DNA of 64,000 bases, taken from NCBI RefSeq assembly GCF_900176365.1, contig NZ_FWXY01000006.1, forward strand, positions 173,337 through 237,336, in the 5' to 3' direction. A program made the position numbers and the translations under genes. This document shows positions 17,925 through 25,989 of this stretch, piece by piece. The notes beneath the pieces were generated by a model. The model searched no databases. It saw nothing but the letters and a program-made list of their open reading frames with translations, and was not told the DNA's origin. The stretch comes from Desulfocicer vacuolatum DSM 3385 (lineage in GTDB: Bacteria > Desulfobacterota > Desulfobacteria > Desulfobacterales > Desulfobacteraceae). Positions within the stretch are counted from its first letter, which is position 1; each line of letters begins with the position of its first letter.

Positions 17925-19031
17925 ATGCAGACAGAGTCCAATGTTTTTTATTTGCCGGAGGTTTTACAACATCTGGTAAGCGGCGGTAAAGCCGACAGAA
18001 ATCAGATTAAATTTTTGTTGAACCTTTCCCATGATGCCGATATTGAAAAGTTGTTTGAATCGGCCCGCAAAGTTCGTGAAAAACACTTTGGAGACAAGGT
18101 TTTTTTGTATGGATTTCTTTATTTCAGCACCTTTTGTCGAAATAATTGTCGATTCTGTCAGTACAGAGAAGCCAACCATGCCCTTCCCCGGTATCGTAAA
18201 AATGAATCCGATATTCTGGCCGCCGCAAGGGAGATGGCCGACACCGGTGTCCATCTTATTGATCTGACCATGGGGGAAGACCCCGAGTTGTTTTCTGACG
18301 GTGACAACGGTTTTGAGCGACTTGCCGATCTTTGCGGGCAGGTGCAGCAGGAGACTGGTCTGCCGGTGATGATTTCTCCGGGGGTTATGCCGGAAAATGC
18401 CTTAAAAATGCTTTCCCATGCAGGGGTCGCCTGGTATGCCTGTTACCAGGAAACCCACACCAAAGAACTTTACAGCCGCCTTCGACCCGGTCAGGATTTT
18501 GAAGCGCGCATGGATGCAAAACGAAATGCCGGAAAACTTGGAATGCTCATTGAAGAGGGACTTCTCACCGGTGTGGGGGAATCTGTGGATGATCTGGCCA
18601 CTTCCATGGAGATGATGGCAGAACTGGATGCCCACCAGGTAAGGGTGATGACCTTTGTGCCCCAGGAGGGAACCCCCATGTCGGATATCTTCCCCAGTAA
18701 CAACTTAAAAGAGCGGATGATCATTGCTGTCATGCGTCTTTTGTTCCCCGACAGATTAATCCCGGCCTCCCTGGATGTGGATGGTCTGGACGGATTAAAG
18801 GGCCGATTGGATGCCGGTGCCAATGTTATCACAAGCATTGTGCCCCCCAAAAAAGGGCTTGCCGGTGTGGCCAACAATTCCCTGGACATTGATGATGCCA
18901 GACGAACCCACGACTCCATTAGTCCCATTCTGGATACCTGCGGACTAACTGTGGCAGATATCGGAGCCTATGCTTCCTGGGTAAACGCCCATATGAAGAC
19001 CCGCATGACTGTGGGGGTGCAGGACAAGTAA
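17925..19031 (+). CDS. pylB: PylB, 3-methylornithine synthase (radical SAM)
   Basis: 368 residues from the ATG at 17925, chosen because GGAGG lies five bases upstream; an in-frame ATG at 17853 overlaps the terminator. The radical SAM cluster motif is CRNNCRFCQYR (CxxxCxxC) near residue 70, preceded by the KVFLYGFLYFSTF segment characteristic of PylB. The enzyme rearranges L-lysine to (3R)-3-methyl-D-ornithine, the first step of pyrrolysine synthesis. PylC and PylD, needed to finish pyrrolysine, are not adjacent. The gene lies downstream of pylT, pylSn and the corrinoid operon, all on the same strand. Confidence 0.92.
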   Translation: MQTESNVFYLPEVLQHLVSGGKADRNQIKFLLNLSHDADIEKLFESARKVREKHFGDKVFLYGFLYFSTFCRNNCRFCQYREANHALPRYRKNESDILAAAREMADTGVHLIDLTMGEDPELFSDGDNGFERLADLCGQVQQETGLPVMISPGVMPENALKMLSHAGVAWYACYQETHTKELYSRLRPGQDFEARMDAKRNAGKLGMLIEEGLLTGVGESVDDLATSMEMMAELDAHQVRVMTFVPQEGTPMSDIFPSNNLKERMIIAVMRLLFPDRLIPASLDVDGLDGLKGRLDAGANVITSIVPPKKGLAGVANNSLDIDDARRTHDSISPILDTCGLTVADIGAYASWVNAHMKTRMTVGVQDK

Positions 19032-19061
19032 TTTTTACCAAATCTGTGACTGTAGCGCTTT

Positions 19062-19240
19062 TTTATATGAAAAGGCAAGCTAAGGCAGAGCCGCCCCCCC
19101 GATGGGCAATAGGAACCGGACAATTGGGCTGTCTACAGTTCCGGTCCGGGCCCATTGCCCATCGGGGGGGCGGTATAATACCATTTGGCTCCGCGTCTAC
19201 GACCCTATATTTGTTGTGTCCCACAGGAAATGCCCGCCGA
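19062..19240 (+). repeat. type A hairpin repeat, intact copy
   Basis: The stem is GATGGGCAAT/ATTGCCCATC inside CCGCCCCCCC/GGGGGGGCGG, with inner arms GAACCGGAC and GTTCCGGT. The tail GGCTCCGCGTCTACGACCC is present. The copy lies after pylB and is joined directly to a type B copy. Confidence 0.9.
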
Positions 19241-19332
19241 TAACAATACTCCGTAAAACAAGGGCGTATGTAAGCTTTGTTGTGGGCAAAGCCGGATCAA
19301 AGTACGGTCCGCCCGTGGCAGTTATATGAAAT
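19241..19332 (+). repeat. type B hairpin repeat
   Basis: ATACTCCGTAAAACAAGGGCGTAT is followed by CTTTGTTGTGGGCAAAGCC and a hairpin to CGGTCCGCCCGTGGC, ending AGTTATATGAAA. It fills the space between the convergent pylB and PLP-decarboxylase genes together with the type A copy. Confidence 0.85.
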
Positions 19333-19400
19333 ATAAATTTTCAAAAAGACTTGTCCCATGAAAAAGTGCGCGGCAGCAACACTTTGATTCCCCACGCCGC

Positions 19401-20669
19401 TTATGGAAAGGAAAGCACCGGGGGAACCGCCTTGATAAACGCCTGTCCAAGACTGTAAGTGTAAGCCCCCTGGGTGGGAATCATGAGAAGGTCCCCCTCC
19501 TTGATATCCTCTCCCCAGTAACGGTATCCCCACACATCATGGGGGGTACAAAGGGATCCCAGTATCAGACAATCCTTTTCGGTCATGGCTGGCTGACTGA
19601 GATTGAGCACCGGGAAGTAGTCGGTTTCAAACCGTTCCCATCCCACAGCATTGATTCCGGCGTCGGTGATCACCAGATTATCATATTTTTTGTCCATCAC
19701 CTTGATGATGATGTGCATGGCATCATTACTGATCCAGCGTCCCGGTTCAAAATAGATTCGGCAATTTATCTGATTATGGATATGCAGGAAAAGGGCCTGG
19801 CTGATTTCTTCTGCAAAATGCTCAATGGGGGTTGAGGGATTGATTCTTATGGCCTTGCCCCGTCCATTTCTCTGCTTTTCCATTTCCTGGGTTTCAAGTA
19901 TCCATTCCCCCTGTTCCGGCCAGTAGCCTCCGCCAATATCAATAAAGCGGATCATTCCACGATGGCGTTCTGGAAGAGCGCCAAGGATCTGACCCAGTTT
20001 TTCAATGAATTTGACCTGTTTTTCAGGTGCCATGTTCCAGCTGGAGTGAAATTGAAGCCCCTGGAAACGGATGTGGGGGCAAGCCTTTGCCGCTTGAATG
20101 AATTTATTTAGATTTTCCGGAAGAATGCCGAATTTTTTCCATAATCCAGTGGGTTCCGTGGTGAGCCGCACCCCGGTGCGGATTTTTTTATTGATCCGGG
20201 CAGCACGCTCCTCAAGGCGTTTGAGTTCCGTTAAACTGTCCATGAGGACCACCACCTTATCATTGTTCATCACTGCCATATCAAGCTCTGTTTCCGTTTT
20301 TCCGGGGCCGCTGAACACAATGTTTGTGGCACCAAGTTCCAGGGCCAGCTCCAGCTCTACACCGCTTGAAACATCCAGTCCAAAATCGCTTTTAAGAATG
20401 GTTCCGGAAACATCGGGAAAATTATTGCTTTTCATGGCATAATAAAATCCCGTGTCCGGCAGGTGGCTTTGAAAGGCGCGTTTGAATTTTTCTGCCCTGT
20501 CCGTGATCACCGCCGGTTCAAACAGATAGCAGGGGGTCAGGCGGCTGCCCATGGTATGAATAAACTGCCTGCCTTTATTGAAAAAAATTTCCACAAAGGA
20601 GGTGATCTCTTCATCTCTAAAGTCAGGGGCGGTTTCAGTTCTATGGGTGGTATTTACGGGCAAAAACAT
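19401..20669 (-). CDS. type III PLP-dependent amino-acid decarboxylase-like enzyme
   Basis: 422 residues of the ornithine/diaminopimelate/arginine decarboxylase (alanine racemase-fold) family. The Schiff-base lysine is K80 in YYAMKSN; the phosphate-binding and barrel motifs SGPGKTETEL, FHSSWN, IDIGGGYWPEQGEW and FEPGRWI are present, and a C-terminal Cys in GSLCTPHDVW replaces the usual CESGD, suggesting a substrate other than diaminopimelate. It starts 3 bases after the stop of the ATP-grasp gene and is the last of four coupled genes (SpeD-like, GNAT-like, ATP-grasp, this). It may decarboxylate a free or ligated basic amino acid; the product is unknown. Confidence 0.85.
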   Translation of the reverse strand: MFLPVNTTHRTETAPDFRDEEITSFVEIFFNKGRQFIHTMGSRLTPCYLFEPAVITDRAEKFKRAFQSHLPDTGFYYAMKSNNFPDVSGTILKSDFGLDVSSGVELELALELGATNIVFSGPGKTETELDMAVMNNDKVVVLMDSLTELKRLEERAARINKKIRTGVRLTTEPTGLWKKFGILPENLNKFIQAAKACPHIRFQGLQFHSSWNMAPEKQVKFIEKLGQILGALPERHRGMIRFIDIGGGYWPEQGEWILETQEMEKQRNGRGKAIRINPSTPIEHFAEEISQALFLHIHNQINCRIYFEPGRWISNDAMHIIIKVMDKKYDNLVITDAGINAVGWERFETDYFPVLNLSQPAMTEKDCLILGSLCTPHDVWGYRYWGEDIKEGDLLMIPTQGAYTYSLGQAFIKAVPPVLSFP

Positions 20670-20672
20670 TTT

Positions 20673-21965
20673 TTATATTTCCATGGTCCTTTGCGACTTT
20701 TTTGGGGGTTGCCGGGTGCCGCCATTTGGCGGTGTTTTTCCATGGCAGATATCTATGTTTAAAAGAGATAAAAGATGAAGACACTGATGCTCACAGGAGA
20801 TAAGCGGTGATGGCTTGAATAGAATATGTCCCAGATTCCATGAATCATAGTTCTTGGGGGGCAGTTGAATCATATGTCCGGGTTTATGTTTGATGTATAC
20901 CTCCCGGACCCGGTTGTCTGGCATGAGGCGGGAAGTGTCAATGGCTTTCAGGATACCGGTTCGGTGCCCATGGATTCTCAGGCCCACCAGGGATGAGAAC
21001 CGCCTGGAGGGTTGGAATTTAAAAGCAGGTTGCGCCGCCAAGGTGATGTTCAGGGCCAGTATATCAAGGTTCATACCTTTTTCAATGAGCCAGGGCAGGC
21101 AATCTCCGCCGGGGCGTGGTGTCATTTCCAAAAGGGATGCCCCGGTCTCTGTAACAATGAAATCCAGCATGCAGATACCCCTTTTGATTCCCAGTACCCG
21201 GGCCGCTTTTGTCAAGAGTCGTTCAAAGTTTTTCGGTGAAATGTTACCCCGGGGAAAATTCACCAGTTCATAGGCCATGATGGTGCCGAACACGGGTATG
21301 GGGGAATGAATTTTCCGGGTGAATCGGATGGGACGGGCTCCCTGGGGAGTCATTAAAAAATCACAGCTGTACTCGTTTCCCTCCACAAAGGTTTCCATGA
21401 TGACATCGGTTTGTTTTTGAAGGCTACAGATGGTGTACCAGGCTGTTTCACAGGCAAGGGCTGTATCGCAGCGATATACCCGTTCACTGCCACTGCCCTC
21501 CACCGGTTTGAGTACGCAAGGCCCTTCCATTTGAGCCAGGAATGCCATGGCCGCCGGGGCCGAAGCAATGCGTTGGGCCCTGGGTGTCTCAATGCCGTTT
21601 TGCTGCCATAGACTGCGTGTCACCGATTTATCTCTACAGGCCTTTATGGTTTGAAGAGAATGGTAAGAAAGATTCAGCTCCCTTGCCAAATATGCCGCAA
21701 GCATCATGGATTCACAGTCAAAACAGGCGATTCCATTGATGGCAAGACTATGATTCTTCAAGTGTTTTTTCAGCTGTTCCATTACTGCTTCCGGGCGGGA
21801 AAGCTCGCACAACATCTCCTCTTGGGCAGGGAGAACCTCTTGCCGATCACTTTTTTCAAGCCCAGTCTGGGTGATGAACAACAATTGTTCCGGTGCTTTT
21901 TTTCGTAAAAGATCAATATAGTCTGGAGTGGTTCCCACCACAGCAATTTTATGACAAAGGGGCAT
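20673..21965 (-). CDS. ATP-grasp carboxylate-amine ligase, unknown substrate
   Basis: About 430 residues from the ATG at 21965 (MPLCHKIAVVG), chosen because AAAAAGGA lies six bases upstream; it overlaps the preceding gene by 17 bases. The ATP-grasp core shows GPCVLKPVEGSGSERV (ATP-binding Lys and glycine-rich loop), VIMETFVEGNEYSCDFL, and the Mg-binding GICMLDFIVTETGASLLEMTPRPGGD. Such enzymes form an amide or peptide bond through an acyl-phosphate. The neighbours are two decarboxylases and a GNAT-like transferase, so a modified amino acid, dipeptide or polyamine conjugate is a reasonable guess. Similarity to PylC is only that of the fold. Confidence 0.85.
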   Translation of the reverse strand: MPLCHKIAVVGTTPDYIDLLRKKAPEQLLFITQTGLEKSDRQEVLPAQEEMLCELSRPEAVMEQLKKHLKNHSLAINGIACFDCESMMLAAYLARELNLSYHSLQTIKACRDKSVTRSLWQQNGIETPRAQRIASAPAAMAFLAQMEGPCVLKPVEGSGSERVYRCDTALACETAWYTICSLQKQTDVIMETFVEGNEYSCDFLMTPQGARPIRFTRKIHSPIPVFGTIMAYELVNFPRGNISPKNFERLLTKAARVLGIKRGICMLDFIVTETGASLLEMTPRPGGDCLPWLIEKGMNLDILALNITLAAQPAFKFQPSRRFSSLVGLRIHGHRTGILKAIDTSRLMPDNRVREVYIKHKPGHMIQLPPKNYDSWNLGHILFKPSPLISCEHQCLHLLSLLNIDICHGKTPPNGGTRQPPKKSQRTMEI

Positions 21966-23037
21966 ATCCATGTCCTTTTTCAGGTACAATTATTTTATAC
22001 AATGGCCGGGGAGAGAGGTGGAATCGCTCTTTCCATCCAAAGTCACCGCATAGAAAGTCCAGGCTATGGATTTCTTCCAGGGGCATATCACCCAGATGGT
22101 GGGTATGGGAGCAGGCCCACTGGATGTGGTGAAGATTGATCAATTTTGCAATTCCGGGAACGGTTCTGGATGTCCCCCCTGCCAGAAAAAAACAGGTGTG
22201 GTTCCAAACTGCTGCCATGTCCACTGCTGCCGTTTTATTGTCCACCAGCACCGTCACCACCCGCAGCATTTTTTTCTGGTGCAGCATTTGGGCAAGTTCC
22301 CTGAAAGCGTTTAAAAAGCGTGGATCATGGAAGTAACCGTTTTCTTTGAAATTGTCTTGGTTAAACTGGAACAGTAATTCAATGTCTTCCAGGACATTGT
22401 ATCGAAATTTGACTCCTTTTTTTTCTATGGCATGAATTTCAGCCAGAATTTTTTTCCTGGATTTACCGGCAAAACCCAAGAGGTACGCGGGGTATTGTTC
22501 CTCCTTTATGCCATGGTTGGCTGGATGAAAAAGATATCCCACTTCATCAATGTGCATCTCCCCCATGGACCCTGTCACAGGCGCGTTTGTCCCATTTTGG
22601 CCAATTTTATCCCCGGTTTCCCAGGGGGGCGGACACAGATAGCGAAGCTCTGCAGCTCCTGGAATACCATGGATCAGCCGGGTCATCACCTCTTTGTTTG
22701 GGGCAATGATTTTGTTTTGCTCAAGCCAGGTTCGATCCTTCCAGGTTTCTCCGGGGAAAAAGGCAAATTCTTTTTTTTCTTCAATCCAGGACAGGGGCAG
22801 TACACCGTCTATGGCATTGATGTCACTGTCCTTGATTTTAAGCCTCACACCGTTTTCTCCGGGAGAAACATTGTCTTTTTCATCGGTATAATGCACCACA
22901 AAGCAGTGCCTTCTTCCAAAGTGCCGGGCAAAAATTTCTCTGACCTCCCAAAGATCAAAAACAGTGCTCCGGGGGTAAAAATGTTTCCATAATCGGGCAC
23001 AGGTGGGGGCGTCCTCTATGGTGCCAATGGTTTTCAT
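21949..23037 (-). CDS. GNAT/FemAB-like acyltransferase, unknown role
   Basis: About 362 residues from the ATG at 23037; alternatives at 23061 (ATG) and 23085 (TTG) cannot be excluded, and none has a strong ribosome-binding site. The C-terminal half (HAIEKKGVKFRYNVLEDIELLFQFN through MLRVVTVLVDNKTAAVDMAAVWNHTCFFLAGGT) looks like the BioF2/CelD-type GNAT-like acetyltransferase domain, in which aminoacyl or acyl groups are passed to an amine. A middle segment has WIEEKKEFAFFPGETWKDR, as in peptidoglycan-recognition FemAB relatives. It is the second gene of the four-gene operon, directly after the SpeD-like gene and overlapping the ATP-grasp gene. Exact function unknown. Confidence 0.7.
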   Translation of the reverse strand: MKTIGTIEDAPTCARLWKHFYPRSTVFDLWEVREIFARHFGRRHCFVVHYTDEKDNVSPGENGVRLKIKDSDINAIDGVLPLSWIEEKKEFAFFPGETWKDRTWLEQNKIIAPNKEVMTRLIHGIPGAAELRYLCPPPWETGDKIGQNGTNAPVTGSMGEMHIDEVGYLFHPANHGIKEEQYPAYLLGFAGKSRKKILAEIHAIEKKGVKFRYNVLEDIELLFQFNQDNFKENGYFHDPRFLNAFRELAQMLHQKKMLRVVTVLVDNKTAAVDMAAVWNHTCFFLAGGTSRTVPGIAKLINLHHIQWACSHTHHLGDMPLEEIHSLDFLCGDFGWKERFHLSPRPLYKIIVPEKGHGYAPLS

Positions 23038-23041
23038 GTAT

Positions 23042-23431
23042 TTATTTTCGGTGGGTGACATTGGATAAAATGGCCGCACCTTCAAAATATTCCTGGGAAA
23101 AGATTTTTACCACTTCCGGATCATAGGTTTTGCAGCTGAAAACATCCAGATATACAGTGTTGGTCAAATTTGCGAAATGCCCGGAGATCAGGGATGTTTC
23201 AATGAGTTGAACCATGGAAAAACCTGCCACTTTTTCGTCTTCTCCGAAGTGAACCACCTGGGTATCGCCGAATCGTTTCATCTCTATGAGATCACACAGA
23301 TCTTTGACAAATTGTTTAATATAATCAGCATTCCGAATTTTTTCCGGATTGCAGCCATAGATATCGATGGATGACGCAATGCCCCATGCATCCCGGACCG
23401 GTGCAATATTTTTGAATGCAACAATTCCCAT
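23042..23431 (-). CDS. pyruvoyl-dependent decarboxylase of the SpeD/SpeH (AdoMetDC) fold
   Basis: 129 residues, short like the class 1b AdoMetDC. The catalytic residues keep canonical spacing: S80 in LIETSLISGH (pyruvoyl-forming Ser), H85 (+5) and C100 (+20, VFSCKTYDP), but the residue before the Ser is Thr instead of Glu. Classical SpeD makes decarboxylated AdoMet for spermidine synthesis. Divergent homologues are known to have become pyruvoyl ornithine or arginine decarboxylases. With no spermidine synthase nearby and an ATP-grasp/PLP decarboxylase operon downstream, a changed substrate is likely here. A good AAGGAG site precedes the ATG; it is the first gene of the operon. Confidence 0.8.
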   Translation of the reverse strand: MGIVAFKNIAPVRDAWGIASSIDIYGCNPEKIRNADYIKQFVKDLCDLIEMKRFGDTQVVHFGEDEKVAGFSMVQLIETSLISGHFANLTNTVYLDVFSCKTYDPEVVKIFSQEYFEGAAILSNVTHRK

Positions 23432-23449
23432 ATTTAAACTCCTTATTTT

Positions 23450-23545
23450 TTATAAAAAAGACTCCGCAAGCCAAGGGAGTATCTCAGGCTTTGTTGTGGG
23501 CAGACCGAGGTCAGAATAAGGTCTGCCCGTGGCGTTTAAAAGAAA
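23450..23545 (+). repeat. type B hairpin repeat
   Basis: ACTCCGCAAGCCAAGGGAGT, then TTTGTTGTGGGCAGACC and a GGGCAGACC/GGTCTGCCC hairpin ending CGTGGCG. It lies upstream of the SpeD-like gene in opposite orientation. Confidence 0.85.
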
Positions 23546-23632
23546 ATTTCTGTCCAGCAATAGCAATTTTCAAGTGTTGTTGTTCCTAAAACTGTTTTCA
23601 ATACGAGATCTGGAGTGGTAAACATTTTTTGT

Positions 23633-23845
23633 TTACCGCCTGTCTTTATTCCTTAACTCATTGTCCAGAAAATCATCTTTGGCAGTTTTTTTACGATGGA
23701 ACCTCTTGCCCACATTTTTACGTTTTTTTGATTTTGTTATATTCTCATCGCCATAAAATTCATCATCAACTGTGTCCTTGAATTTCAAAATTGATTTTTT
23801 GCTGCCGTCGCTGTTTTTAATGTATCTGTTTTTGGCTTTTTTCAT
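23633..23845 (-). CDS. small highly basic hypothetical protein
   Basis: 70 codons from the ATG at 23845 (AAAAAGAGAT upstream), about one third Lys/Arg with acidic interruptions (KDTVDDEFYGDENITKSKKRKN). I recognise no family. The upstream ATG at 23884 falls in a type A repeat, so the shorter form is preferred. It stands alone between repeats in a 1-kb gap. It could be a small nucleic-acid-binding protein or a chance open frame in AT-rich DNA. Confidence 0.4.
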   Translation of the reverse strand: MKKAKNRYIKNSDGSKKSILKFKDTVDDEFYGDENITKSKKRKNVGKRFHRKKTAKDDFLDNELRNKDRR

Positions 23846-23860
23846 TTTTTTGATCTCTTT

Positions 23861-24060
23861 TTTATATGAAAAGGCAGCCTCCAAGGCAACCTCAGCAGAG
23901 CCGCCCCCCCCGATGGGGAATAGGAACCGGACAATTGAGCTGTCTACAGTTCCGGTTCGGGCCCATTGCCCATCGGGGGCGGCGGCGGTATAATACCATT
24001 TGGCTCCGCGTCTACGACCCTATATCTGTTGTGTCCCACAGGACATGCCCGGTTATATGA
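23861..24060 (+). repeat. type A hairpin repeat, near-intact copy
   Basis: The outer stem GATGGGGAAT/ATTGCCCATC has one uncompensated mismatch; inner arms are GAACCGGAC/GTTCCGGTT. The GGCTCCGCGTCTACGACCC tail is present, and a type B copy follows immediately. Confidence 0.9.
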
Positions 24061-24148
24061 AATACTCCGCAAACCAGGGGTGTCTGTAAGCTTTGTTGGG
24101 GTGGAACCGGATCGGAATGCAGTCCGCCCGTGGCGGTTATATGAAAAA
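24051..24148 (+). repeat. type B hairpin repeat
   Basis: TTATATGAAATACTCCGCAA starts the element; TTTGTTGGGGTGGAACCGG is paired with CAGTCCGCCCGTGGC; it ends GGTTATATGAAA, so the element is bounded by direct TTATATGAAA repeats. The remaining bases to the activator gene at 24481 are AT-rich with no further gene. Confidence 0.85.
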
Positions 24149-24480
24149 ATAATGTCCATTTGATATCCATTCTCACCCAAGAAGCCTTTGGGGTTGCTGG
24201 CAATCGGGGTATCTTATGATTAACGTCCCCATATCTGTGTACGTTTTATGATTAGCAAAGGATATGCCATCTGAATGATATTTGTGTATGGGTTTGATAT
24301 TATTATGAATAACAAGTTTTGTTTCGTTGTGTTTTTAAAAATGGTATTTTTTTTCTTTAATATCTCCATGAAAATAGGGTATAAAATACCGAAAATCTAA
24401 AATATGCTTAATTAATACCGAATTATTTTTATGAAAATCGTTCCAGGCAGACCCATTGCCGGGGATTTCAGGAGAACCAC

Positions 24481-25989
24481 ATGTTGCTCAGACTGGCCCT
24501 GGCCATTGATGATAAAAAGCTGGAAACAAAAATAGCGGGAAAGCTGGATTTTCTCTCTGATCTTCAAATCAAGCATTTTGGCGCCAGCAACACTGCCTGG
24601 CAATCCCTGGTGAGAAGTTGTGCCGATATTTTTCTCATCAGCGATACCATGATCCCCCAACCGGTGGAATCGGGGCTTTCCATATTGAATAATCTTCCGG
24701 AAAATCCCATGACCATCATTCTTCATGGCAATGAGTCCTCTGCCGATCATGCCCGTCTCCTGGCAGCAGGGGCAGATTCTGTCATCTATTCAGGAGTTGT
24801 TTTTTCCAGACTTGTTGAGGTTATGGAGACTGTTATTGACTCACGCCGGCAGTATAACCTCATGGATCGCTATGATCGCAAGGGGCGGTTGAAGCCTAAA
24901 CTCAGTGATTTTATATCGGAAAGCCAGCAGATGCAGATTTTCATGGAAGAGGTGCATCAGGTCGTAACAAGCGATACAACTTTGTTGATTCTCGGGGAAA
25001 CCGGGGTGGGAAAGGAACATCTGGCCAAGGCCATCCATGCCGAAAGTCCCCGTTCCAATGGCCCATTTATTGCCGTGAATACCGCAGCGCTTCCGGAACA
25101 ACTTTTGGAAAGTGAACTCTTCGGGCATGGGCAGGGGGCTTTTACCGGTGCCATCCGTGCCCGTCGGGGAAGTTTTGAACTGGCCCATGGCGGTACCATT
25201 TTTTTGGATGAGATCGGGGATATGCCCCTGCATCTTCAAACCAAGCTCCTCCGGGTTCTCCAGGAGTATGAGATTGTTCCCATTGGCAGCGAGGAACCCA
25301 CCTGGGTGGATGTAAGGGTCATTGCCGCCACCAACAAAGATCTTGAACAGGAGATTGAGCAGGGACGGTTTCGGCGGGATCTGTTTTACCGCATCAGCGT
25401 TATTTCTTTGACCATTCCACCCCTCAGCAGCAGAAAAGAAGATATTCCTGCCCTGATTCGAACGTTTATTTCCCATTATCGGAAACGCATCGGGCGGGAT
25501 GTGCTGGGGATTTCAGATGATGCGGTCATGGTGATGACCCGGTATGCCTGGCCTGGAAATGTCAGGGAGTTGATGAATGTCATTGAAAGGGCCATGCTTC
25601 TGTGCCGGGGCAATATCATTACCCTGAAAAATTTACCAGAAGGAATTTTAACGGGGGGAGATCACGAAAATGAAAACAATATTTCCACCTCTGGATCCGG
25701 CAGGGCTTCCGGGGACTCTTATCCTCTGGATACCGGGCAAAATTTGCAGGATGTTTCCCTTTGTAATCAGGCAAACATTATGTTTAATGTCAGCGAGTGG
25801 GAGGGAAAAACCCTTCCCCAAGTGAGGCAGGAGGTAGTAAAAGAGGTTGAAAAAATTTTCATTGAACAGGTGCTTTTAAAGGCAAAAGGGCGGGTGGGCA
25901 AAGCTGCCACCATGGCAGGGATTCATCCCAGAGGATTGTACAGCAAAATGAAGCAGCTGGGTATAGAAAAGGAGCGCTTTAAAAAATGA
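24481..25989 (+). CDS. sigma-54-dependent transcriptional activator (NtrC family)
   Basis: 502 residues. The N-terminal ~120 residues look like a receiver domain but lack a clear phosphorylation site, keeping only the fold (MTIILHGNESSADHARLLAAGAD), so activation may not need phosphorylation. The central AAA+ domain has Walker A GETGVGKEHLAKAIH, the sigma-54-contact loop GAFTGA (in HGQGAFTGAI), Walker B GGTIFLDEIGDM and R-finger region RFRRDLFYRISV. The C-terminal Fis-type helix-turn-helix is AATMAGIHPRGLYSKMKQLG. It overlaps the MscS gene by 4 bases, so it may control that channel. It is also the only sigma-54 activator in the window and a candidate regulator of the -24/-12 promoter at 16140. 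Confidence 0.93.
   Translation: MLLRLALAIDDKKLETKIAGKLDFLSDLQIKHFGASNTAWQSLVRSCADIFLISDTMIPQPVESGLSILNNLPENPMTIILHGNESSADHARLLAAGADSVIYSGVVFSRLVEVMETVIDSRRQYNLMDRYDRKGRLKPKLSDFISESQQMQIFMEEVHQVVTSDTTLLILGETGVGKEHLAKAIHAESPRSNGPFIAVNTAALPEQLLESELFGHGQGAFTGAIRARRGSFELAHGGTIFLDEIGDMPLHLQTKLLRVLQEYEIVPIGSEEPTWVDVRVIAATNKDLEQEIEQGRFRRDLFYRISVISLTIPPLSSRKEDIPALIRTFISHYRKRIGRDVLGISDDAVMVMTRYAWPGNVRELMNVIERAMLLCRGNIITLKNLPEGILTGGDHENENNISTSGSGRASGDSYPLDTGQNLQDVSLCNQANIMFNVSEWEGKTLPQVRQEVVKEVEKIFIEQVLLKAKGRVGKAATMAGIHPRGLYSKMKQLGIEKERFKK

Noticed and set aside
19401..20669. PLP enzyme as diaminopimelate decarboxylase (LysA)
   Set aside because: The CESGD active-site motif is replaced by CTPHD, and there are no lysine-pathway neighbours, so the specific name is not supported.
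20673..21965. ATP-grasp protein as PylC of the pyrrolysine pathway
   Set aside because: It is on the opposite strand in a different operon, is longer than PylC, and shares only the general ATP-grasp motifs. No PylD partner is present.
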